From: Thysanoteuthis rhombus
Taxonomy: Eukaryota > Mollusca > Cephalopoda > Oegopsida > Thysanoteuthidae
Assembly (NCBI GenBank): GCA_963457665.1
Contig: OY735209.1
Location: forward strand, 62,413,475 to 62,477,474
Reading direction: 5' to 3'
DNA length: 64,000 nt
In this document: piece after piece, positions 61,701-64,000 of the stretch
Numbering within the stretch: the stretch's first letter is position 1
How the letters are laid out: each line of letters begins with the position of its first letter
Position numbers and translations under genes: made by a program
Notes under the pieces: generated by a model
What the model was told of the DNA's origin: nothing
Databases searched by the model: none
What the model saw: the letters and a program-made list of their open reading frames with translations, nothing else

Positions 61701-63272
61701 ATAAATGCATTTTTCTGAATAAGAAAAAATCCTTATGGTGTATGTATTGAATTACTTAGTTTTTTAGAAAATTAGTTTTGATACATGAGCAGGCTACAGT
61801 GACTGATTTATGCAAGGTACAGTAAAATCTATACACAGACTTTTTTTTTTATATCAAAATTTAGATTTAGCTGAAGGTTCCTCCGTATAGGTATTTTGCA
61901 GGGCTGGGCAGTATTTTACATGTTATACCGATAGGTTTTCAAACCCAGTATATAATTGAGCAATACCGTTTTACACCTACATAGCCATAATGGAAGTTGC
62001 CATAGAGGATTCTTGTAGCCGGAGGTTGCCAATAGACTAGTTTTCATTGAAAAAAAAGTATAGGACAATGTAGGAGCCTCATAAACCCCGTGCCTAGACT
62101 ACAAGTAGGTTAGCCTGTTTCATACCAGGATATATTCTGGGCTAATCATGTTCATAACCCTGGGCATAGAACAGGTTAGCCTATTTAATACCCCTTAGCC
62201 CAGATTTTACTCCTTTGTGTTCTCCATAAATAAATCTGTATTGCAATGTTGCATTATACTCCTACCCTCAGATACACAATAATCGAGGACACAAAATCAA
62301 ATTCAGATTTACGCACGAAAATGGATTGTCTAAACAAAAAAAAAAAAACAAAAAAAAAAAAGTAAAATACCAGTGTTGTGTAACGAACGATTATTTACAT
62401 TTTGACTTATGAATTATTGCAGTTAATATGATTTAAGGTTTTAAACAGTCCTGATACACCTGAAGCTAAGAACAGGCAAGTCATATAAGGTTTTTGAAAT
62501 AAATTCCACGAATAAACAGTCATTTATGCTAAAAAAGAGGTATAAAATTCAAGTTTCAGGTGTAAGTTATATAAATAGTTATAAAAATTTTCTTTGGGCA
62601 TTTTAAATTTAAAAGTTAAATATGACACTATTTGAAAAAAAAAACAACTTATCTATGCATGAGATATTTGTTGTTTTTTTCTCAATATTTGAAATTCTCC
62701 ATTAATATTAATTTTGCAACTTAGTGTAGGGTCAGCGGTCAGTTATCACAATAATCTTCATTATAATGATTAGATTTCTTAAGGGAGATAACTCCAGGTA
62801 TATTGAATGCTAAACATCAAGTGATTTCCTTCATCTATTTGCCAATAATCTCGCCACCAAATTATTCATGTTAAAGAGTCACAATGAAAACATAAGTTTT
62901 ATTCTCTTTAAAGCTGATTGAAGAATATATGTAAGAGTACAGGTAAGAATCATATGTGGGCAGAATTAAAAAAACAAACTATTTTGACAAGTTTAATAAA
63001 TATATTCCTGGAATATTGAATATTAAATAGAAATATTCTAAAAATATTAATCCATCCATAGATTAACATTTTTGACGGATACTATGCTAGGTAAACTCTG
63101 TAGTGACTTGACATCAAGATGGATGGCCGCCAAAGGCAGCTTTCAAGTGAATATTTAATAAATGAACTTACTTAGCTTCCAATGCAAGAGCAACAATTCC
63201 CGCCGCCAGGGGAGCAGAGGCAGAGGTACCAGTGTGTGAGGTAGTACATTTACCACGAAGGTCAACAGTTAC
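13700..63272 (-). CDS. PCSK5-like: Furin-family proprotein convertase, C-terminal 612 codons
   Basis: Eleven exons (63172-63272, 61173-61276, 60446-60563, 59419-59738, 53296-53477, 26051-26148, 22371-22558, 20535-20694, 18713-18883, 15915-16042, 13700-13968) total 1839 bases. They splice in one frame to 612 residues and TAG, all with GT-AG borders. Residue map: end of the S8B subtilisin-like domain with the catalytic Ser motif [13 protein letters not shown] (Ser 17 of this fragment), P domain to about residue 225, Ser/Thr-rich linker to 275, five Cys-rich furin-like repeats 276-523, transmembrane helix 544-568, cytosolic tail 569-612. Known: such enzymes cut secretory precursors after paired basic residues in the trans-Golgi network and at the cell surface. 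Cys-rich repeats of PCSK5/6 bind surface partners. Inference: a type I membrane convertase like PC5B or insect Furin-2. It has fewer repeats than PC5B (22) and more than furin (2). The exact paralogue is unsure; the 5' half lies right of the window. Confidence 0.93.
14062..14263. mobile_element. hAT-type MITE, full copy
   Basis: The ends CAGGGTTGCCAGAATTG and (inverted) CCTGGTTGCCAGACTTG pair. The flanks GTACTGAA (14054-14061) and ATACTAAA (14264-14271) match at 6 of 8 bases, as expected for an old 8-bp hAT target duplication. An internal inverted repeat CAGCCTCTTGAG/CTCAAGAGGCTG is present. Related pieces lie at 5704, 20310 and 45098. Confidence 0.75.
14370..14432. repeat. (TTG)n(TAA)n(CAA)n palindromic microsatellite
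   Basis: TTG repeats, then TAA repeats, then ACAACAGCAACAACAACA. The outer two blocks are complementary and could form a hairpin. Confidence 0.9.
15150..15445 (+). repeat. Tandem pair of tRNA-like SINE units
   Basis: Two direct copies of about 140 bp start near 15155 and 15297. Each has GCATTTAT..ATTAGAA(C/T)A, a TTTGGTAGATAT stretch and then a tRNA-like part. The A-box-like TTTAGCTCAATCAGTAAGAG or TTTAGCTCAGTTGGCAAGAG is followed by GATTACAAATC or GATTTCAAATC as B box. The wording of the second copy (TAGCTCAGTTGG) is very close to real tRNA D-arms, but the acceptor stem does not close. Confidence 0.6.
15915..16042 (-). CDS. PCSK5-like: Convertase exon 10: fifth Cys-rich repeat
   Basis: Acceptor CCTTTTAG, donor GTAAGA. 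With AG from exon 9 it reads [20 protein letters not shown] and then [11 protein letters not shown], the CxxC(x)nC pattern of furin-like repeats. It leaves one base to join exon 11. Confidence 0.9.
16095..16430 (+). repeat. Unnamed dispersed repeat family 1, copy 1
   Basis: TCCATCGAAGAATA, GGTCAGAATAAATTCTAT, GTGGAGTACTGATACCAATT, GTAGACAAAACAGTATGG and a final TAGAACC(C)TTT all recur in the same order and strand at 51630-51925. The overall span is similar, but the spacers differ. No coding or tRNA-like part is visible. Confidence 0.75.
17087..17300 (+). mobile_element. Mariner transposase fragment A
   Basis: This piece is about 80% identical to 19455-19650. In translation it resembles the helix-turn-helix linker of mariner transposases: an AIxQLYKAxRxIQKL-type helix, then KWVQHEN in place of KWVPHEL. 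Stops and frame changes are frequent. The copy ends before the catalytic region. Direct repeats near 17304 and 17364 follow it. Confidence 0.6.
17459..17544. repeat. (CATA)n(TA)n compound microsatellite
   Basis: ACAC, about ten ACAT units, then about twenty TA units. The long open frames through it on both strands are artefacts of the repeat. Confidence 0.95.
17880..17965. repeat. SINE-core fragment forming a hairpin
   Basis: AACAGCACAGATC at 17907 pairs with GATCTGTGCTGTT at 17950, with further pairing through the AATAAG/TTATT stretches. The left arm, read on the - strand (TTCTTTATCTCCGATC, GCTGTTTACT), matches the body shared by SINE copies at 23878, 33290 and 45540. Confidence 0.6.
18058..18400 (+). 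repeat. Unnamed dispersed repeat family 2, copy 1
   Basis: It starts at TCTGGTTATTCACTCAA, contains GATGATCAATTAAAGC and AAATTTTCAGCCCT, and ends after GCCAGACCAACCTAAAAATT and TTTTGGTTG. The same blocks occur in order at 29355-29745, and the first third at 60615-60760, all on the same strand. It is about 350-400 bp with no recognisable coding part. Confidence 0.75.
18713..18883 (-). CDS. PCSK5-like: Convertase exon 9: fourth Cys-rich repeat
   Basis: Acceptor ACATTGCAG, donor GTAAGC. It encodes [19 protein letters not shown], then [14 protein letters not shown] and [11 protein letters not shown]. The CxxC..CxxC spacing is exactly that of furin-like repeats. It takes one base from exon 8 and leaves two for exon 10. 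NGS forms a possible N-glycosylation site. Confidence 0.92.
19400..19890 (+). mobile_element. Mariner transposase fragment B
   Basis: In changing frames it reads [43 protein letters not shown] and then [14 protein letters not shown]. This is the order of a mariner transposase from the second HTH through the first catalytic Asp region (family form FLDRIVTGDEKWIHYDN). The Glu/Lys after the Asp is changed to Pro. It lacks both termini and carries many stops, so it is an old relic. Confidence 0.7.
20310..20515 (+). mobile_element. hAT-type MITE, 5'-damaged copy
   Basis: The inner part matches the 14062-14263 element: GATTATCAAATTTGATGCTATTCCA, the GCTTGGATTAT stretch and a right end resembling TCTGGCAAC (here TTCTGACAA). 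The left terminus is not recognisable. Confidence 0.55.
20535..20694 (-). CDS. PCSK5-like: Convertase exon 8: third Cys-rich repeat
   Basis: Acceptor CTTTCAG, donor GTAAGT (chosen over an overlapping upstream GTGTAA because it keeps the frame). It reads [18 protein letters not shown], then [14 protein letters not shown] and [12 protein letters not shown]. It takes one base from exon 7 and leaves two. The sequon NCT lies inside the repeat. Confidence 0.92.
21728..22028. mobile_element. hAT-like non-autonomous element
   Basis: It starts CAGGCATAGGTCAACCTTTTT and continues AGTGGGCCACATAGGACATT, the familiar wording of hAT ends with GGGCCACAT. The right end, inverted, reads CATGGACAACAATCAGCTCGTG followed by GGGCCAGAT. 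A second copy of the left 130 bp lies at 52527. Confidence 0.6.
22029..22071. repeat. (GT)n microsatellite
   Basis: About twenty GT units directly beside the end of the hAT-like element. Confidence 0.95.
22371..22558 (-). CDS. PCSK5-like: Convertase exon 7: second Cys-rich repeat
   Basis: Acceptor TTTTTCAG, donor GTGAGA. With GG from exon 6 it encodes [53 protein letters not shown] and [10 protein letters not shown]. This completes repeat 1 and forms repeat 2. The sequon NKT lies in the repeat. One base carries over. Confidence 0.93.
22633..23181. mobile_element. pogo/Tigger-like non-autonomous DNA transposon
   Basis: The ends CAGGTTGAGTACCCCTTATC and (inverted) CAGGTTGAGTAACTCTCC pair, and both are flanked by TTA (22630-22632 and 23182-23184). 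The CAGGTTGAGTA..CCTTATC wording is that of pogo-like elements of the Tc1/mariner superfamily. The subterminal TTTTGGAATACTTGCATA also resembles them. It is 549 bp with no transposase frame. Confidence 0.7.
23878..24050 (-). repeat. tRNA-derived SINE
   Basis: On the - strand a B-box-like GGTTTGAATCC near 24008 is followed by the body also found at 33290 and 45540: CCGTCAACACTTTTTACGC, GCAAAAATTTACAATAAAAA and GCTACTGATGAATTAAGG. A C-run and an A-run interrupt the head. Confidence 0.6.
26051..26148 (-). CDS. PCSK5-like: Convertase exon 6: start of the Cys-rich region
   Basis: Acceptor CTTTTCAG, donor GTGAGT. In phase 0 it reads [20 protein letters not shown], then [13 protein letters not shown]. 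The CxxxC..C(Y/x)GP..CxxC pattern is how PCSK5/6 and Furin-2 Cys-rich regions begin. The sequon NGS is present. It leaves two bases for exon 7. Confidence 0.92.
29220..29335 (+). repeat. Dispersed repeat shared with 30285-30400
   Basis: ATTTACTGAG..TCTTAGTAT, TTGGGAAA..GGGGTAAGAAGAT and GTGCAACACAATCTTACTACC recur in the same order 1 kb downstream, near 30288-30375. Class unknown. The repeat abuts family 2 copy 2. Confidence 0.6.
29355..29745 (+). repeat. Unnamed dispersed repeat family 2, copy 2
   Basis: TCTGGTTAGTCACTCAACAG, GGTGATCAATCAAAAAAAAT, AAATTTTCAGCCCTCTGG, GCCAGACCAACTTGAAAACT and TTTTTTGGTTG occur in the order seen at 18058-18400. The 29369-29773 open frame on the - strand is a chance frame in this repeat. 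Confidence 0.75.
30606..30870 (+). mobile_element. RTE-like LINE, 3' end
   Basis: The + strand translation runs [26 protein letters not shown], then [20 protein letters not shown] and [10 protein letters not shown], and finishes in CTGATGATGATGATGATGAA. This is the C-terminus of an endonuclease/reverse-transcriptase LINE of RTE type with its trinucleotide tail. It has only a few in-frame stops, so it is fairly young. It is 5'-truncated, as usual for target-primed insertion. Confidence 0.85.
32578..33016 (+). repeat. Long homopurine tract
   Basis: About 440 bases almost entirely of A and G on the + strand, made from AAAAAGAAAAAAGAAGAGA-type units of about 19-22 bp with variation. Long open frames in it on both strands (Lys/Glu/Arg or Phe/Ser only) are low-complexity artefacts. 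Such tracts can form triplex DNA. Confidence 0.95.
33290..33450 (-). repeat. tRNA-derived SINE
   Basis: On the - strand GCAGGTCGGGCTAAACAGTA to GAGTTTGAATCCC (B box) makes a tRNA-like head. The shared body follows: TTCTTTATCTTTTCCATCAA, CACTATTTTCTCAATGCC, CAGTAAAAGTTGATAAAAAG and CTACTAATAAATTAGG. It is the best-preserved of four related copies in the window. Confidence 0.65.
36409..36480 (+). mobile_element. RTE-like LINE, extreme 3' end
   Basis: GTGGCAAATCCTGGGGAAGG, TCTATGTCCAACGACGGACG and CTAAAAGACTGATGATGATG match the last 70 bases of the 30606-30870 copy. Only this stub was inserted. Confidence 0.8.
37776..38645 (-). mobile_element. RTE-like LINE, 3' third
   Basis: From 38645 down, the - strand encodes the end of the reverse-transcriptase domain ([14 protein letters not shown]) and the region after it: [37 protein letters not shown] and [15 protein letters not shown]. 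The 38175-38540 frame is open for 121 residues. Then comes the KW..GHVA-type tail region, damaged, and a short GAT tail near 37780. Relative to family wording it has one early frame change, and it lacks the 5' two thirds. Confidence 0.85.
42084..42290 (+). other. Unidentified open stretch with exon-like wording
   Basis: The + frame reads [38 protein letters not shown] and [16 protein letters not shown]. Its amino-acid mix is more protein-like than the surroundings. It ends near a possible donor, GTAGGT (42276). I recognise no family. It could be a decayed processed copy, a fragment of an unknown element, or chance. Confidence 0.25.
42325..42778. mobile_element. hAT-like non-autonomous element with TSD
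   Basis: The ends CAGGGGTCAAACTTTTTGGG and (inverted) CAAGAGTTAGCAAACTACAG pair. They are flanked by GTCTAGAG (42317-42324) and GTCTTGAG (42779-42786), an 8-bp duplication with one mismatch. The GGGCCA- and TTGGCCCAC-type subterminal words are typical of hAT elements. It is 454 bp, and no transposase frame is seen. Confidence 0.8.
43580..43870 (+). repeat. Segment bounded by short direct repeats
   Basis: AACAGTTATTTGGCTTGAT near 43586 and AGAAGCTATTTGGCTTGGAT near 43850 bracket about 265 bp of somewhat higher GC. An internal inverted repeat CTCACAACTATTGTTGTGAG lies near 43719. Origin unknown. Confidence 0.4.
45098..45240 (+). mobile_element. hAT-type MITE fragment
   Basis: CTAGGATTACCAAATTTGG at the left, then GCCTCCAGACCAGCCTGATT and TTCGATGCTAGTCCA, match the 14062-14263 family. 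The right terminus is lost. Confidence 0.55.
45379..46864. mobile_element. pogo-like DNA transposon relic with TA duplication
   Basis: TA|CAGGAAGTCCCCTGGGTTACGA at the left and (inverted) TA|CAGGTAGTCTCTAACTTACGA at the right give terminal inverted repeats of about 30 bp and a TA target duplication. This is the pattern of pogo/Tigger elements. It is 1486 bp. A SINE-body copy lies inside it (45540-45650). No transposase frame of length is left. Confidence 0.7.
45540..45650 (-). repeat. SINE body nested in the pogo-like element
   Basis: On the - strand CTTTATTGCCGATCGCGCTG, TTTACTCGATGCCATAGAAT and GTCTTAGTTAAAGTTGTGAT match the 33290-33450 body. The insertion is younger than the host element. 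Confidence 0.6.
50637..50730 (-). promoter_or_regulatory. Possible nested promoter and first coding exon
   Basis: On the - strand an ETS-type motif ACTTCCGG (50727-50720) lies 23 bases before an ATG in good Kozak context (AAATGG, 50697). The ATG opens [20 protein letters not shown], which is soluble, polar and exon-like. A weak donor GTATTA follows at 50636. The open frame continues to 50491 but becomes hydrophobic and AT-driven. I recognise no protein family and no second exon, so this may be chance or a retrocopy remnant. Confidence 0.25.
51630..51925 (+). repeat. Unnamed dispersed repeat family 1, copy 2
   Basis: Same blocks, order and strand as 16095-16430, with C- and A-runs expanded in the middle (51772-51803). 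Confidence 0.75.
52527..52680 (+). mobile_element. hAT-like element, left-end fragment
   Basis: CAGGTATATCCAACTTTTTG and AGTGGGCCACATAAGACATT match the left 130 bp of the 21728 element. The right part is absent. Confidence 0.55.
53296..53477 (-). CDS. PCSK5-like: Convertase exon 5: end of P domain and linker
   Basis: Acceptor CTTTTGTAG. The donor is GTGGGA, weaker than the others. It starts with [18 protein letters not shown], the last strand of the P domain (family form GxLxxWxLxLHGT). A linker rich in Ser, Thr, Asn and Glu follows, with sequons NGS and NST, ending TTPANK in phase 0. Reading past the donor gives V, G and a stop, so failure to splice would yield a soluble enzyme without Cys-rich and membrane parts. 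Confidence 0.92.
53793..53872. repeat. (TA)n(TG)n compound microsatellite
   Basis: About 26 TA units followed by about 11 TG units. Open frames across it are artefacts. Confidence 0.95.
55703..55736. repeat. (CA)n(TA)n microsatellite
   Basis: Short ACACAC tract running into about 13 TA units. Confidence 0.9.
55868..56825 (-). mobile_element. RTE-like LINE, reverse-transcriptase part to 3' end
   Basis: The - strand frame 56786-56589 reads [18 protein letters not shown], then [17 protein letters not shown]. These are RT motifs with the catalytic FADD. Downstream, in broken frames, come the thumb and C-terminal regions, including words shared with the 37776 and 6206 copies. The 3' end is near 55880. 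It is 5'-truncated just upstream of the RQGD motif, and the RADAR-like linker after FADD is interrupted by stops. Confidence 0.85.
57415..57470 (+). repeat. Duplicated T-run/G-run block
   Basis: A run of T followed by 10-11 G occurs twice, about 40 bases apart, separated by TCCACCTAAATAATG. Two G-runs of this size could take part in quadruplex structures. Confidence 0.8.
58785..59235. repeat. 29-bp minisatellite (VNTR)
   Basis: The unit GAGTGACAGACGGACAGAGA + AGGAGAAAC repeats at 58812, 58841, 58870 and on to 59157. The last three units are 28 bp (one A lost), giving about 13 copies plus degenerate edges and a GA run. Units differ at only a few sites (CGGACA/CAGACG), so the array is recently homogenised. 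It lies 184 bases from the P-domain exon donor. The 240-residue open frame on the - strand is an artefact of a unit that is not a multiple of three but lacks stops. Confidence 0.95.
59419..59738 (-). CDS. PCSK5-like: Convertase exon 4: P domain
   Basis: Acceptor TTTTTTCCTAG, donor GTAAGA. It encodes residues 108-214: [59 protein letters not shown] and [11 protein letters not shown]. The RRGDL motif, the LEHVQ and SPxGTRSxLL strands and the WGE..G.W.LE ending are P-domain hallmarks. This domain stabilises the catalytic domain and sets its pH and calcium dependence. NGT is a likely N-glycosylation site. One base passes to exon 5. Confidence 0.96.
59739..60445 (-). other. Convertase intron 3
   Basis: A 707-bp GT-AG intron. 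I see no repeat or gene in it. The frame at 59870-60106 has no similarity I recognise. Confidence 0.8.
60446..60563 (-). CDS. PCSK5-like: Convertase exon 3: end of catalytic domain
   Basis: Acceptor TTTTGTAG, donor GTAAGT-like (GTAAGTTG). It reads [20 protein letters not shown] and [11 protein letters not shown]. The family form is VSHxYGYGLLDAxAMV..A..WTTVP, the last helix of the subtilisin-like domain and the crossing into the P domain. It receives one base and leaves two. Confidence 0.95.
60564..61172 (-). other. Convertase intron 2
   Basis: A 609-bp GT-AG intron. Its first part is a truncated copy of unnamed repeat family 2 (60615-60760); nothing else is seen. Confidence 0.8.
60615..60760 (+). 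repeat. Unnamed dispersed repeat family 2, truncated copy
   Basis: AAGTCTGGTTAGTCATTCAA, GGTGATCAATTAAAAAATTG and TCTGAATTTTCA match the left third of the 18058 and 29355 copies. Confidence 0.65.
61173..61276 (-). CDS. PCSK5-like: Convertase exon 2: catalytic domain
   Basis: Acceptor TTTCCAAG (weak pyrimidine tract), donor GTATGA. With AA from exon 1 it reads [36 protein letters not shown]. The LTWRDVQ motif is invariant in the family (furin LTWRDMQ). The PEPMEDGEW loop is where paralogues differ, and it does not match vertebrate PCSK5 closely, which is one reason the paralogue call is cautious. Confidence 0.94.
61277..63171 (-). other. Convertase intron 1 of this fragment
   Basis: A 1895-bp GT-AG intron. 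It contains direct repeats of AGGTTAGCCT(G/A)TTTCAT-type near 62110 and 62172, and a short inverted repeat GGTGGGCGTGAG/CATGCCCGCCTCAC near 61590-61633. No named element is recognised. Confidence 0.7.
63172..63272 (-). CDS. PCSK5-like: Convertase exon 1 of this fragment: catalytic serine
   Basis: Donor GTAAGT at 63171, acceptor AAAG at 63274-63273. It encodes [20 protein letters not shown] and [21 protein letters not shown] holds the catalytic Ser of the subtilisin/kexin family; furin has [20 protein letters not shown] and then LAAGIIALTLEAN. The 5' neighbours (Asp and His of the triad, prodomain) are not in the window. Confidence 0.96.
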
Positions 63273-64000
63273 CTTTAAAAATCAACAGATAGCATCAGAT
63301 TAGAATAAGTCAGAGAAAAGTTTCTTTGGTCCACTATAAGAGACTTATTATGTATTCAGTACTTTAATATTCTATTGATAACTATTTCCTGATTATAATG
63401 TTTGTAAATACTAATTCATGAAAAAGCCACAAACTTGAGAGGTGGTCATGAAAATGCATTGAGGAAACATCTTTAATAACTCAAAAATCATGGACAAGCA
63501 AGTTGCATACCATAATAATAATAATTGAATAAAACTTGATCAATAAGATTATCAGGGAACCCTTATTACATTCAGTGTTATGAAATCTCACCAATGCGAA
63601 AGAAATAGGGACCTGACAGTTCGGTCATGTTTTCCATTGTTATACTCCACATTTTTTTTTAAAGATCTTATATAGGTATATATTTGGTGCTCTATATTTT
63701 AGTTGAAAAAGAGTTTTAATATATTTTTTAAAATTCTAGATTTTTCGCTACAGTCAGACAAAATGTCTTCTTATTTGTTCAACTTTTCAAGCAATTAATT
63801 AGATGATTTTAATGTTCATCTTTAAAATAATATTCCTTTTTTTCTTTCACTAGGAGTGTAAAATTATCTGTAATTGACATTACACATATTTTAGCCTTTA
63901 AAATTGTTTATTTTAATTTGCACTTGTTTTTGTGTCAGTTTTTGGATATCATTTAGTTTTACTGGTTGCTTATAGTAAATAATGTCCAATTTTTCTTCCA
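63273..64000 (-). other. Intron upstream of the catalytic-serine exon
   Basis: AT-rich sequence up to the window edge with no further convertase exon or named repeat seen. Confidence 0.7.

Overview
The window looks like AT-rich genomic DNA of a marine invertebrate, most likely a mollusc and possibly a cephalopod. The reasons are: small exons with GT-AG introns of 0.6 to 27 kb, long (TA)n and (CA/TG)n tracts, many DNA-transposon relics, tRNA-derived SINEs, and LINE 3' ends that finish in (GAT)n or (GATG)n. The species call is inference. The eukaryotic gene structure and the two gene families are read directly from the sequence.

Two host genes are supported, and they converge. On the + strand, the last two coding exons of an SLC7-family amino-acid transporter light chain (closest in wording to SLC7A9, b(0,+)-type) lie at 1763-1931 and 3757-3815. 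Its 5' exons are left of the window. On the - strand, the C-terminal 612 codons of a furin-family proprotein convertase (PCSK5/Furin-2-like) run from 63272 down to 13700 in eleven exons whose phases all join cleanly. They encode, in order: the catalytic-serine end of the peptidase domain, a complete P domain, a Ser/Thr-rich linker, five furin-like Cys-rich repeats, one transmembrane helix, and a 44-residue tail with an acidic cluster. The start codon, signal peptide, prodomain and Asp/His catalytic residues lie beyond position 64000.

Layout: 1-3815, end of the transporter gene. 3816-13.6 kb, intergenic and full of repeats (mariner-like, hAT MITE, LINE 3' end, a tRNA/5S composite SINE, foldback elements). 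13.6-26.1 kb, transmembrane and Cys-rich exons of the convertase with 1.6-3.5 kb introns. 26.1-53.3 kb, one 27 kb intron packed with repeats. 53.3-63.3 kb, linker, P-domain and catalytic exons, with a 29-bp minisatellite beside the P-domain exon. 63.3-64.0 kb, intron.

Most remaining sequence is repeats: five RTE-like LINE 3' fragments, several hAT and pogo-like non-autonomous elements with recognisable target-site duplications, two decayed mariner transposase fragments, and at least three dispersed families I cannot name. I found no bacterial genes, CRISPR, intact tRNA or rRNA gene, or clear novel multi-gene system. The most unusual items are a tRNA-like/5S-rRNA-like composite repeat at 6951-7212, an orphan ATG exon with an ETS-type motif at 50637-50730 inside the giant intron, and the five-repeat, membrane-anchored architecture of the convertase.
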